From contig JBDVJO010000001.1 in the NCBI GenBank assembly GCA_039939375.1, positions 62,001 to 126,000 of the forward strand: a stretch of 64,000 nt of DNA, read 5' to 3'. This DNA comes from Paracrocinitomix sp039939375 (GTDB lineage Bacteria > Bacteroidota > Bacteroidia > Flavobacteriales_D > Crocinitomicaceae). The position numbers were made by a program, and so were the translations under genes. The notes beneath the pieces are model-generated. The model was not told the origin of the DNA. It saw only the letters and a program-made list of their open reading frames with translations, and did not search any database. Numbering within the stretch: the stretch's first letter is position 1; each line of letters begins with the position of its first letter. Shown piece after piece: positions 16,930-25,198 of the stretch.

Positions 16930-18167
16930 TGATAACATTTGAACAGTTTACCTTAAAAAACGGATTGAAAGTTATCTTTCATGAAGATAAAACAACGCCT
17001 ATGGCAGTTGTTAATATCATCTATAACGTAGGCGCCAGAGATGAGGACGAATCCAAAACTGGGTTCGCGCATTTGTTTGAGCATCTCATGTTTGGAGGCT
17101 CAAAGAATATTGAAAATTTTGATGCTCCTTTGCAGCTTGCTGGTGGAGAGTGCAATGCTTTCACGAGTAATGATATCACCAATTACTACGATATTTTGCC
17201 CGCTCAAAATCTTGAGACCGCATTTTGGCTAGAAAGTGATAGAATGTTAGAATTGGCATTCACACCTAAGAGCCTTGAAGTGCAACGACAGGTGGTGATT
17301 GAAGAATTCAAACAACGCTATTTAAATCAACCTTATGGTGATGTGTGGTTGCAATTAAGACCGGTGATTTATAAGAATCATCCGTATAAATGGGCGACAA
17401 TTGGCAAAAACATAGAACACATTGAAAAAGCGACTATGCAAGATGTGAAAGATTTCTTCTTTACACACTATGGTCCACAAAATGCGACTTTAGTTGTTGG
17501 TGGTAATTCAACTTTAGAAGAGGTTAAACGCTTATCTGAAAAATGGTTTGCTGATATACCTGCCAGAGCAAAACCTCAAAGAAGTTTACCTGCTGAACCT
17601 CCTCAAGCAGAGGCCAGATCCTTAGATATAGAAAGACAAGTTCCTTCTGATGCTATTTATTTGGCGTTTAGGATGGGATCACGATTGAGCGAAGAACATT
17701 ATGCTGGAGATCTTGTTTCAGATATTTTAGGTAGAGGGAAATCTTCTCGTTTAAATTCTGAATTGGTAGATAAAAGAAAATTATTTACTTCTATTTCTGC
17801 TTACATCACCGCTTCATGGGAAGATGGATTACTGATTGTTTCAGGGAATTTAATGGATGGAGTTTCAATAAAAGAAGGTGAGGCAGCCATTTGGGATGTG
17901 ATTCAAAACATGTCTGTAGAGAAAATTCAAGAAAGAGAGTTAACTAAAGTGAAAAATAAATTCAAAACGGCTAAAGTCTTTTCTGAACAGGCGCTCATGA
18001 ACAGAGTGATGAATATTGCCATGTTTGATATGATGGGGAAATTAGATCAAATCAATGATGAATTGAGCCATTATGATGATGTATCAGCAGCGTCAATCCA
18101 AGAATTTTGTCAAAACAGGTTAATGCCAACAAATAGTTCAACACTTAGAATTAAAGCAACCAAATGA
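16929..18167 (+). CDS. M16 zinc peptidase, catalytic subunit
   Basis: This is a 412-residue insulinase/processing-peptidase-type protease. The inverted zinc motif HLFEH (His48, Glu51, His52) is present, followed by GGSKN and the region GGECNAFTSNDITNYY; the third zinc ligand is expected in VVIEEFKQR. No signal peptide is seen, so it may act in the cytoplasm or be exported another way. The following gene encodes a paralogue without HxxEH. Such pairs form heterodimers in which the second subunit helps bind substrate. The two genes overlap as ATGA. Confidence 0.9.
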   Translation: MITFEQFTLKNGLKVIFHEDKTTPMAVVNIIYNVGARDEDESKTGFAHLFEHLMFGGSKNIENFDAPLQLAGGECNAFTSNDITNYYDILPAQNLETAFWLESDRMLELAFTPKSLEVQRQVVIEEFKQRYLNQPYGDVWLQLRPVIYKNHPYKWATIGKNIEHIEKATMQDVKDFFFTHYGPQNATLVVGGNSTLEEVKRLSEKWFADIPARAKPQRSLPAEPPQAEARSLDIERQVPSDAIYLAFRMGSRLSEEHYAGDLVSDILGRGKSSRLNSELVDKRKLFTSISAYITASWEDGLLIVSGNLMDGVSIKEGEAAIWDVIQNMSVEKIQERELTKVKNKFKTAKVFSEQALMNRVMNIAMFDMMGKLDQINDELSHYDDVSAASIQEFCQNRLMPTNSSTLRIKATK

Positions 18168-19417
18168 ATAGAGTAGAAGCACCAGAGTTTAAGCAAGCAC
18201 AACGGTTAGAAGTTGTTTTTCCAGAGAGAGTTGAAGGGGCAAATGGTATGGAGATTTTTTTGATGAAGGATGTGAAAGATGCTTCTGTCAAAATAGATGT
18301 AGAATGGAACGCTGGCACTAAATTTCAAAAGAAGAAATTGGTTGCTGGCTTTACGAATAAGTTATTACTTTCCGGTACCTCTAGCAAATCGGCTGAACAA
18401 ATAACAGAAGAGATTGATTTTTATGGTGGTTATGTTCAGAAAGAATTAGATAAAGATCATGCCGCCTTAACGATATATTGCCTCAATGAGAATACTTCAG
18501 ATGTTTTTAAGTTGGTTAAAGAAGCGATAAATGGCGCAATTTTTCCTGAAAATGAGTTGAATAAAGAACTGTCAATTTCTAAGAGTAAATTCAAGATCAA
18601 TAATGAGAAGGTAAGTACACTTTGCCGAAGAGATTTTAATAAGAACTTATACGGAGATGCTCCTTACGGTGCAGTGGCTGAGCTTGATGATTTTGAACAA
18701 TTAAAACTGGATGATTTAAAACACTTTTATCAAACTCACTACAAAACGGTTCCAGTTGTTTTTGTGACCGGAAATATCTCAGATGAATTTTTAGCTGAGT
18801 TAAAAACTTGGGGGAATGATTTTTCGGCGCCTCCGGTTTCTATTCCTAAGCAAATCTTTAATCAATACAAAGGAAGAATCGATATTGAAAAAGCAGATGC
18901 CATACAGTCTGCAATTAGAGTGGGGCGATTAATGTTTGATAAAAAACACCCAGATTATTTCAATTTCCAATTGTTAAATACGGTATTAGGTGGATACTTC
19001 GGTAGCCGTCTGATGGCAAATATTCGAGAAGATAAAGGATATACCTACGGAATCGGTTCAGGAATGGCTGTTTTACAAGACGTGGGATACTTTTATATCG
19101 GTACTGAAGTAGGGAAAGAAGTGAAAGAAAATACCTTGATTGAAATTTATAAAGAATTAGATGCACTCGCTGCTATTGAAATTTCAGAAGGAGAATTGCA
19201 AAAAGTGAAGAACTATATGTTGGGAGAATTCTTACGTCAGGCTGACGGACCAAATTCGCAAATGGAAAACTTCAAGAATATTTATTTTAACAATTTAGAT
19301 AATGCGTATTATCAGTTGTTTATTGATGCTATCCATCAGGCTACTCCGGCAGATTTAATGAAGGTTGCGCAAAAATATTTCAAGCGCGAGGAAATGTTAG
19401 AGGTCATTGCTGGATAA
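18164..19417 (+). CDS. M16 peptidase-like partner, non-catalytic
   Basis: This 417-residue M16-fold protein has no HxxEH motif in the place where the zinc site should be (LVAGFTNKLLLSGTSSKS). It keeps the second-domain substrate-binding segment GSRLMANIREDKGYTYG, in which the Arg and Tyr are conserved. This is the usual pattern for the inactive subunit of a two-gene M16 protease. It starts inside the stop of the catalytic subunit gene (ATGA), which supports equal synthesis of both. It ends just before a two-way terminator. Confidence 0.87.
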   Translation: MNRVEAPEFKQAQRLEVVFPERVEGANGMEIFLMKDVKDASVKIDVEWNAGTKFQKKKLVAGFTNKLLLSGTSSKSAEQITEEIDFYGGYVQKELDKDHAALTIYCLNENTSDVFKLVKEAINGAIFPENELNKELSISKSKFKINNEKVSTLCRRDFNKNLYGDAPYGAVAELDDFEQLKLDDLKHFYQTHYKTVPVVFVTGNISDEFLAELKTWGNDFSAPPVSIPKQIFNQYKGRIDIEKADAIQSAIRVGRLMFDKKHPDYFNFQLLNTVLGGYFGSRLMANIREDKGYTYGIGSGMAVLQDVGYFYIGTEVGKEVKENTLIEIYKELDALAAIEISEGELQKVKNYMLGEFLRQADGPNSQMENFKNIYFNNLDNAYYQLFIDAIHQATPADLMKVAQKYFKREEMLEVIAG

Positions 19418-19420
19418 AAA

Positions 19421-19452
19421 AAATGCCTTTCTCAAAATTGAAAAAGGCATTT
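19421..19452. terminator. Bidirectional rho-independent terminator
   Basis: AAATGCCTTT and AAAGGCATTT form a perfect 10-bp stem with a 12-base loop, with A-rich sequence before it and T-rich after it. It lies between the convergent M16 gene (ends 19417) and the repeat-protein gene (ends 19470), so it can serve both. Confidence 0.8.
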
Positions 19453-19469
19453 AAATTACTTTCTGAGGA

Positions 19470-19817
19470 TTAACATCCTTCTCCGTAATCAACGATTTTT
19501 ACTTTGAAGTCTTCGCCGTAATCCACCCATTTGATTTTGAAGTCTTCTCCGTAATCAACTTCTTTCCATTTACCTCTATTGTCTTCACCGTAGTCTACCC
19601 ATTTGATTTTTACATCTTCACCGTAGTCTACTTTCTTTACTTTATAATCTTCTCCGTAATCAACGAATTTGATCTTTCCATAAACTTCGCAAGCAGTGTT
19701 GCCTGTCATTTCTGTGTCATTGTCAGTGTCGCTATTTTTGAAACTTGAAAATCCGAAGATTCCAATTGTCAAAACAGCTGCACCAATAATGGCTTTAGTT
19801 GTTTTTGTTAATTTCAT
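19470..19817 (-). CDS. Small exported protein with six VDYGED repeats
   Basis: This 115-residue protein has an N-terminal hydrophobic segment (KTTKAIIGAAVLTIGIFGF) that is a signal peptide or membrane anchor. After CEVYGKIKF come six near-identical units of about 11 residues, V-D-Y-G-E-D followed by alternating Lys and hydrophobic residues, ending VDYGEGC. One Cys lies before the first unit and one at the very end, so a disulfide could close the repeat block. The alternation suggests short beta strands in a flat sheet or prism; it looks similar to small Bacteroidota families such as DUF6150. Function unknown. The repeats are clear at DNA level (VDYGED codons recur), so recent unit duplication is likely. 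Confidence 0.75.
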   Translation of the reverse strand: MKLTKTTKAIIGAAVLTIGIFGFSSFKNSDTDNDTEMTGNTACEVYGKIKFVDYGEDYKVKKVDYGEDVKIKWVDYGEDNRGKWKEVDYGEDFKIKWVDYGEDFKVKIVDYGEGC

Positions 19818-19876
19818 TATTCTTTGTTTAATTTTTTGGTTCTTTAAATCTATGCAATATTAACTGTTGAAACAAA

Positions 19877-22066
19877 TTAATTTGCCATTTCGCTCATAAA
19901 CTTAATTCGCATCAATCGCAGCTGATCTTCGTCATAATCTCCATCAAACTCTTCGTGTGCGTCTTCTAAGCTGTCCGTCTCAGCCTCTAAAAAATATTCG
20001 TAAATATCTTCTTGGTCGTCTTCGTCTAAAACATCATTAATGTAATAATCAATGTTGATTTTAGTACCAGAACTCACAATGGCTTCAATTTCGGATATTA
20101 CATCTCCAATTTCCTTTCCTTGTGAAGAAGCGATAGCATCCAGAGGCATCTTACGGTCCACGTTTTGAATGATATGAACCTTCATTCCAGATTTATTCAC
20201 GATAGATTTCACCACAAAGTCTTGCGGTCTATCAATGTCGTTTTCCTCAACATAATTAGATATCAACTCTATAAACGGTTTTCCATATCGCGTTGCTTTT
20301 CCTTGACCAACTCCCTGAATATTGGTTAGTTCTTCCATGTTAATTGGATACTGAACAGCCATATCTTGTAAAGATGGTTCTTGAAAAATTACAAAAGGAG
20401 GAATGTCTTTTTCTTTTGAGATTTGCTTTCTCAGGTCAACTAGTAACTTATAAAGCCCTTCATCTGCAGATGCTGTGCTTTTTTGAGATACAATGGCGCC
20501 TTCGTCAACTTCAGCCGAATAGTCATGTTCTTTTAATAACATGAATGAAGTAGGGTTGGCTATAAAGTCGTGCCCGGCCTTTGTGATTTTTAAAGTGCCG
20601 TAACTTTCAATCTCTTTGGTTAGCAATCCAGAAACTAAACACTGTCTTGCCACGGCATTCCAATGGGTAAAGTCTTCAGATTTTCCTTTTCCAAAAAAGT
20701 CATTTTCAATATGCTTGTACGCCTTTATCTCAGAAGTTTCTTTTCCAATTAAGAAATTACAAACGTAATTGGCTTTTTGCGTTTCTTTTAGGAATGCTAC
20801 TGATTGTAAAAACAACTGTACATCTTCTTTTCCTTCAAACTTCTCTCGCGGATCTTTACAATTGTCGCACATTTCATTACATCCAGTTTCATCAAAAGAT
20901 TCACCGAAATAATGGAGGATATATTTTCTTCTACATACGGACGTCTCTGCGTATGAAACCGTTTCATGCAACAATTGCTTGCCTATTTCTTGCTCTGAAA
21001 TTGGCTTGCCATGCAAGAATTTTTCGAGTTTCTCAATGTCTTTATAACTGTAAAAAGTTAAACAATGACCAACTCCACCATCTCTTCCAGCTCTTCCGGT
21101 TTCTTGATAATAACTTTCTAAACTTTTCGGAATATCATGGTGAATCACAAAACGCACATCAGGTTTATCGATTCCCATTCCAAATGCTATGGTAGCAACA
21201 ATAACATCTACCTCTTCCATCAAAAACTTGTCTTGATGACTTGCTCTTAGATTAGATTCTAATCCCGCGTGATAAGGTAAAGCGTTGATGCCGTTTACCT
21301 GCAATACTTCTGCAATTTCCTCTACTTTCTTTCTGCTCAAACAATAAATGATTCCAGACCTATTCGGTCTTTCTTTTATGAATTTGATAATGCCTTTTTC
21401 TACTTCTCTTTTAGGTCTAACCTCATAAAACAAATTATCCCTGTTAAAAGACATTTTGAAAACGGTCGCATCTAACATGTTCAGGTTTTTCTGAATGTCG
21501 TGCTGAACCTTAGGAGTAGCAGTGGCAGTTAATGCAATAATCGGAACGTTAGAAATCTTTTCAAAAATTTCTCTTAATCTCCTATATTCCGGTCTAAAAT
21601 CATGTCCCCATTCTGAAATACAATGGGCTTCATCTATCGCAAAAAAAGATATTTGAACATTAGTTAAGAAATCTATGTTCTCTTGTTTGGTAAGAGATTC
21701 CGGAGCTACATATAATAATTTTGTCTTTCCTGCCGTGATGTCATCTTTAACTTTTTTTATTTCTGTCTTGGTTAAAGATGAGTTTAAAAAATGGGCAATA
21801 TCATCTGAATCACTTACGTGTCTTATGGCATCAACCTGATTTTTCATTAAGGCGATTAAAGGCGAAACTATGATTGCTGTTCCCTCGCATATTAAAGCGG
21901 GCAATTGATAGCACATTGATTTCCCCCCTCCAGTTGGCATAATCACAAATGTGTTATTACCATCCAGAACATTCTGAATAATTGCTTCTTGCTCTCCTTT
22001 GAATTGATTAAATCCAAAGTATTTTTTTAAAGAGTCTTTTAATGCCAGATCAGTGGTCGATATCAT
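19877..22066 (-). CDS. recQ: ATP-dependent DNA helicase RecQ
   Basis: This 729-residue superfamily 2 helicase unwinds DNA 3' to 5' in recombination and fork repair. It has Walker A MPTGGGKSM (about residues 43-51), Walker B IDEAHCISEWGHDFRPEY, the RecQ aromatic-rich loop, and motif VI QETGRAGRDG. The RecQ-C-terminal zinc site shows four Cys in CRRKY and CNEMCDNC. A winged-helix region and an HRDC domain (about residues 520-600, DMAVQYPINMEELTNIQGVG) follow. A further acidic tail of about 100 residues extends it beyond E. coli RecQ, as is common in Bacteroidota. It is monocistronic, divergent from the DUF1573 genes. Confidence 0.95.
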   Translation of the reverse strand: MISTTDLALKDSLKKYFGFNQFKGEQEAIIQNVLDGNNTFVIMPTGGGKSMCYQLPALICEGTAIIVSPLIALMKNQVDAIRHVSDSDDIAHFLNSSLTKTEIKKVKDDITAGKTKLLYVAPESLTKQENIDFLTNVQISFFAIDEAHCISEWGHDFRPEYRRLREIFEKISNVPIIALTATATPKVQHDIQKNLNMLDATVFKMSFNRDNLFYEVRPKREVEKGIIKFIKERPNRSGIIYCLSRKKVEEIAEVLQVNGINALPYHAGLESNLRASHQDKFLMEEVDVIVATIAFGMGIDKPDVRFVIHHDIPKSLESYYQETGRAGRDGGVGHCLTFYSYKDIEKLEKFLHGKPISEQEIGKQLLHETVSYAETSVCRRKYILHYFGESFDETGCNEMCDNCKDPREKFEGKEDVQLFLQSVAFLKETQKANYVCNFLIGKETSEIKAYKHIENDFFGKGKSEDFTHWNAVARQCLVSGLLTKEIESYGTLKITKAGHDFIANPTSFMLLKEHDYSAEVDEGAIVSQKSTASADEGLYKLLVDLRKQISKEKDIPPFVIFQEPSLQDMAVQYPINMEELTNIQGVGQGKATRYGKPFIELISNYVEENDIDRPQDFVVKSIVNKSGMKVHIIQNVDRKMPLDAIASSQGKEIGDVISEIEAIVSSGTKINIDYYINDVLDEDDQEDIYEYFLEAETDSLEDAHEEFDGDYDEDQLRLMRIKFMSEMAN

Positions 22067-22283
22067 TAATGATTAAAACTTAAAGGTTATGTTTTTCAAT
22101 CGTTAAGCGAATTTAGTGAATATCCGTTCGAATAATTTGTGGCTGTTGTATAAACTCGTCCGCTCTACCTAAAGATAAGACAAAACATTCTAAATTCTCC
22201 ACGAATGGAAAAAAAATAATCAACAGCTTATCGATTCATTGTTAATGATTTGTTAAACTTACCATCCAAAACGCAACCATTTG

Positions 22284-22291
22284 TATATTTG
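22284..22291 (+). promoter_or_regulatory. Bacteroidota -7 box TATATTTG
   Basis: TATATTTG matches TAnnTTTG exactly in the 280-bp divergent gap between recQ and the first DUF1573 gene. It would give a leader of roughly 50 bases. A well-spaced -33 TTTG was not identified. Confidence 0.4.
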
Positions 22292-22347
22292 GTATCGTTA
22301 TTGTTGTGTGAAAATCAACAGAAAACTTTAAGAATTAAATGATTAAT

Positions 22348-22812
22348 ATGAAAAAGATCGCTTTAACTATTACAATGTCTGTTCTAGCTGTTCTTGGTGT
22401 TAACGCACAAGAATCTGATAGAATTACAGTGACTCAAGTTACTAACGAAAATGCAGCTCAAATTTCTGTGGACAAAGAAGTGCACGATTACGGAACAATC
22501 ACGCAAGGTGATGACGGAACATGTGTGTTTACGGTGACCAATACAGGAAAAGAGCCATTAATCATTTCATTATGCAAAGGATCTTGCGGTTGCACAGTTC
22601 CAGTTTGCCCTCAAGAGCCAATCGCTCCAGGAGAGTCTGCTGAAATTTCTGTCAAATACAACACCAATAGAGTAGGTCCTATTAATAAATCAGTTACCAT
22701 TACTTCTAATGCAGGTTCTGAACCAAGAAAAGTAATTAGAATTAAAGGTCAAGTGAAAGCTAAGCCAGCTGGTTCAGCTCCGTTAAATACTGGCGGACCA
22801 ACAACAAATTAA
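22348..22812 (+). CDS. DUF1573 exported protein, copy 1
   Basis: This protein of about 154 residues has a signal peptide (MKKIALTITMSVLAVLGVNA, cut before QES) and one DUF1573 immunoglobulin-like domain. Its marks are HDYGTI, FTVTNTG, CKGSCGCTVP, PQEPIAPGES and TSNAG. Three Cys in the CxxxCxC segment could bind a metal or form a disulfide. I start at 22348; a second ATG three codons upstream (22339) is also possible. It is the first of three DUF1573 genes in a row and ends with a short Pro/Gly-rich tail. DUF1573 proteins are abundant in Bacteroidota and their function is not established. Confidence 0.85.
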   Translation: MKKIALTITMSVLAVLGVNAQESDRITVTQVTNENAAQISVDKEVHDYGTITQGDDGTCVFTVTNTGKEPLIISLCKGSCGCTVPVCPQEPIAPGESAEISVKYNTNRVGPINKSVTITSNAGSEPRKVIRIKGQVKAKPAGSAPLNTGGPTTN

Positions 22813-22878
22813 GAAAGAGAACAATTAAATATAAATTAAATAGACGCCTTTTTTAGGCAGAACCAAAAACAAATAATA

Positions 22879-23316
22879 ATGAGAAAAGCAGTTTTTACCC
22901 TAAGTTTTTTAGTAGTAGCCTTATTAGGTTTCAATACTTACGCACAAGAAGTAGTTTCTAAAGCAGGAGCACAAATTTCTATCGATAAAGAAGTTCACGA
23001 TTACGGAACTATGGAACAAGGTGGAAATGGTGAGTGTACTTTTGTTGTAACAAATACAGGAACTGAGCCATTGATCTTATCAAGATGTAAAGGATCTTGT
23101 GGATGTACAGTACCTTCTTGCCCACAAGAGCCAATCGCTCCAGGTGCATCTGCTAAGATTACTGTAAAATACGATACAAACAGAGTAGGACCGATTAACA
23201 AATCAGTTACTATCACTTCTAACGCTGGTAACGAGCCAAACAAAGTGATTAGAATAAAAGGACAAATTAAGGCGAAAGCTGCTTCAGGAGCAACTCCTGC
23301 ACCAGCTCAACATTAA
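22879..23316 (+). CDS. DUF1573 exported protein, copy 2
   Basis: This 145-residue protein is a close paralogue of copy 1: signal peptide (MRKAVFTLSFLVVALLGFNTYA), then HDYGTM, FVVTNTGTEPLI, CKGSCGCTVPSCPQEPIAPG and DTNRVGPINKSVTITSNAG, almost the same as in copy 1. It ends in a short Ala/Pro-rich tail. The two differ mainly in the signal peptide and the first 20 mature residues, which points to a fairly recent tandem duplication. It lies 66 bases after copy 1 and four bases before copy 3. Location is predicted to be periplasmic or at the cell surface. Confidence 0.85.
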   Translation: MRKAVFTLSFLVVALLGFNTYAQEVVSKAGAQISIDKEVHDYGTMEQGGNGECTFVVTNTGTEPLILSRCKGSCGCTVPSCPQEPIAPGASAKITVKYDTNRVGPINKSVTITSNAGNEPNKVIRIKGQIKAKAASGATPAPAQH

Positions 23317-23320
23317 TTTA

Positions 23321-23695
23321 ATGAGGCTATTTTTTGCGATCATAATAGCAATGAATTCCGCATTCATCCTAACGGGTGGTGCGGAATTCTCATTTTTAGA
23401 CCGAACGCATAAGTTTTCTGACACTGAAGCAGGTGAGTTGTTAGAACACGATTTTAAATTCCAAAATACAGGTGACACACCATTAATTATTAAGTCATAC
23501 GAAGTAGCTTGTAGTTGCACGAAAATCACTTATCCAAAAGAACCTATCTTGCCAGGTAAGTCAGGAATCGTCCATCTTTCTTTTGATACCAATGGAAAAT
23601 ACGGGTTTCAAAGTAGAAAAGTAAAGATTTTATCCAATGCCAAGAAACCAGTTTATATTCAGTTTAAAGTAACGGTTATTCCGCACAATGAATAG
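23321..23695 (+). CDS. DUF1573 exported protein, copy 3 (diverged)
   Basis: This 124-residue DUF1573 protein has a weak signal peptide and the same order of motifs as copies 1 and 2, but clearly diverged: HKFSDTEAGELLEHDFKFQNTG, a Cys-poor SCTK segment (AVACSCTK-like, two Cys left), YPKEPILPGKSG and DTNGKYG. It starts four bases after copy 2, so translation is probably coupled. Its last 20 bases overlap the end of the convergent folP gene. The loss of part of the CxxxCxC pattern suggests a different role or partner from copies 1 and 2. Confidence 0.8.
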   Translation: MRLFFAIIIAMNSAFILTGGAEFSFLDRTHKFSDTEAGELLEHDFKFQNTGDTPLIIKSYEVACSCTKITYPKEPILPGKSGIVHLSFDTNGKYGFQSRKVKILSNAKKPVYIQFKVTVIPHNE

Positions 23696-24533
23696 CTTCT
23701 GTTAAGGTAATGGCCTCATTAGCGGCTTTTACATCATGCACACGTAAAATCGCAGCCCCTTTGTTTAAAGCAACTGTATTTAAAACTGAAGTGCCATTCA
23801 ATGCTTCTCCTGGACTTGAACCTAGTTTTTTATAGATCATTGATTTTCTTGATAGTCCTGCCAAAAGCGGAGCTTCTAATAAGCTAAATCGCTCCAACTC
23901 TTTTAATAATGTGTAATTCTGGTCTAAATCTTTACTAAATCCAAACCCAGGATCAACTATAATATCATTGACCCCCGCTTTTCGTGCTGCATTAATTTGT
24001 TGTTGCAAAAAGTAAATGACTTCTTTTATTAAGTTCTCGTAGTTACAGTTATTCTGCATGTTTTGTGGAGTTCCTTTCATGTGCATCAATACTAAAGGAA
24101 CAGTTTTTTCTGCGGCAAGATTGAAAATTGCAGGATCTTGAATGCCTCCTGAAATGTCATTAATCATTAAGGCACCCGCATCAATTGCTGCAGCTGCAAC
24201 TTCTGACCGAAATGTATCTACTGATAAAATCGCTTCTGGGTGAAGTTCTAAAATAGCACGAATAGCCTTGACGGCATTCACTTTTTCAATTTCAACAGGA
24301 ACGTCTTTAGCGCCAGGTCGTGAAGAATAAGCGCCAATATCCAAAATTCCTGCTCCTTCATGTAGCATTTTAGAAGCTTTTTCAACAATTTCATTCGCTT
24401 CATTTAACCGGCTCTCTGCGTAAAAACTATCTTCTGTGATATTTAAAATACCCATGACGATTGGTCGTTCATAAGTCTTTAAATTACCTCTAAAATTGAG
24501 CTGAAAATTTGAGCAAAAAAATGTATCTTTCAC
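23676..24533 (-). CDS. folP: Dihydropteroate synthase
   Basis: This enzyme of about 285 residues joins p-aminobenzoate to the pterin pyrophosphate in folate synthesis. Motifs in order: VMGILNITEDSFY, SVDTFRSEVA, MINDISGG, MHMKGTPQNMQ, DPGFGFSKDLDQN and GLSRKSMIYK. I choose the GTG at 24533 (reads as M-K-D-T-F-F), which fits the usual length and leaves a short divergent gap to the DUF1599 gene; the longest frame starts at 24578 and would run into that gene. Convergent with DUF1573 copy 3, with a 20-base overlap of the ends. Confidence 0.92.
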   Translation of the reverse strand: MKDTFFCSNFQLNFRGNLKTYERPIVMGILNITEDSFYAESRLNEANEIVEKASKMLHEGAGILDIGAYSSRPGAKDVPVEIEKVNAVKAIRAILELHPEAILSVDTFRSEVAAAAIDAGALMINDISGGIQDPAIFNLAAEKTVPLVLMHMKGTPQNMQNNCNYENLIKEVIYFLQQQINAARKAGVNDIIVDPGFGFSKDLDQNYTLLKELERFSLLEAPLLAGLSRKSMIYKKLGSSPGEALNGTSVLNTVALNKGAAILRVHDVKAANEAITLTEAIHCAE

Positions 24534-24557
24534 CGCTAAAAATATTATTTGATTAAG

Positions 24558-25100
24558 ATGAGTAAAACAGCTGAGCAATATAGAAAAGTAATCGCAAATT
24601 GCCGTTCAATTTTTGAGAAAAAAGGCAAGGATTATGGCACGGCTTGGCGCATCATGCGAATTTCTTCACTCACCGATCAAATCTTTATCAAAGCACAACG
24701 AATTAGAACAATCCAAGAAACTGGCGTAAATAAGGTAGGAGAAGATATTGAAGGAGAGTTTATTGCAATTGTAAACTATTGTACAATGGGATTAATTCAA
24801 TTGGAGTTAGGTGCAAGCAATATGGAGGAAATGCCTATAGATGAAGCGGTGAATAGGTATGAAGAGAAAACAACTGAAGCATTTCAGTTGATGGAGAAAA
24901 AAAATCATGATTACGGTGAGGCTTGGCGCGATATGCGAGTAAGTTCACTGACGGATTTAATTATGATGAAAATCTTAAGAACAAAGCAAATAGAAGATAA
25001 TGACGGTCAAACACTTATTTCAGAAGGGGTGGATGCCAATTATTTAGATATGCTAAACTACGCCGTGTTCGCTTTGATTTTAATAGATGAGAAAAAGTAA
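24558..25100 (+). CDS. DUF1599 family protein
   Basis: This is a 180-residue protein made of two similar halves, each with the DUF1599 pattern YxxxxxxCRxxFEKKxxDYGTAWRxMRxSSLTDQI. The first copy has KDYGTAWRIMRISSLTDQ and the second HDYGEAWRDMRVSSLTDL. The family is named 'nucleotide modification associated' in some collections, from a distant link to base-modification genes, but its reaction is not known. In Bacteroidota it often sits next to folP, DoxX, tpiA and prmA, as here. I start at the ATG at 24558, closest to the conserved region. Confidence 0.85.
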   Translation: MSKTAEQYRKVIANCRSIFEKKGKDYGTAWRIMRISSLTDQIFIKAQRIRTIQETGVNKVGEDIEGEFIAIVNYCTMGLIQLELGASNMEEMPIDEAVNRYEEKTTEAFQLMEKKNHDYGEAWRDMRVSSLTDLIMMKILRTKQIEDNDGQTLISEGVDANYLDMLNYAVFALILIDEKK

Positions 25101-25165
25101 TGTTAGCATTCTGTTAAACTATTTTTTAGCGTTGAATTGATTTGTAAATTTAATACACCAAAATC

Positions 25166-25183
25166 CATGCAAAATATTGCATG
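25166..25183. promoter_or_regulatory. Inverted repeat CATGCAA-N4-TTGCATG
   Basis: A perfect 7+7-bp inverted repeat with a 4-base centre lies 15 bases before the start of the DoxX gene and just after a near-consensus -7 box (TAAATTTA). The position fits an operator or the start of the mRNA leader. No matching regulator is encoded nearby. Confidence 0.35.
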
Positions 25184-25198
25184 AAAATATAGTACGAA

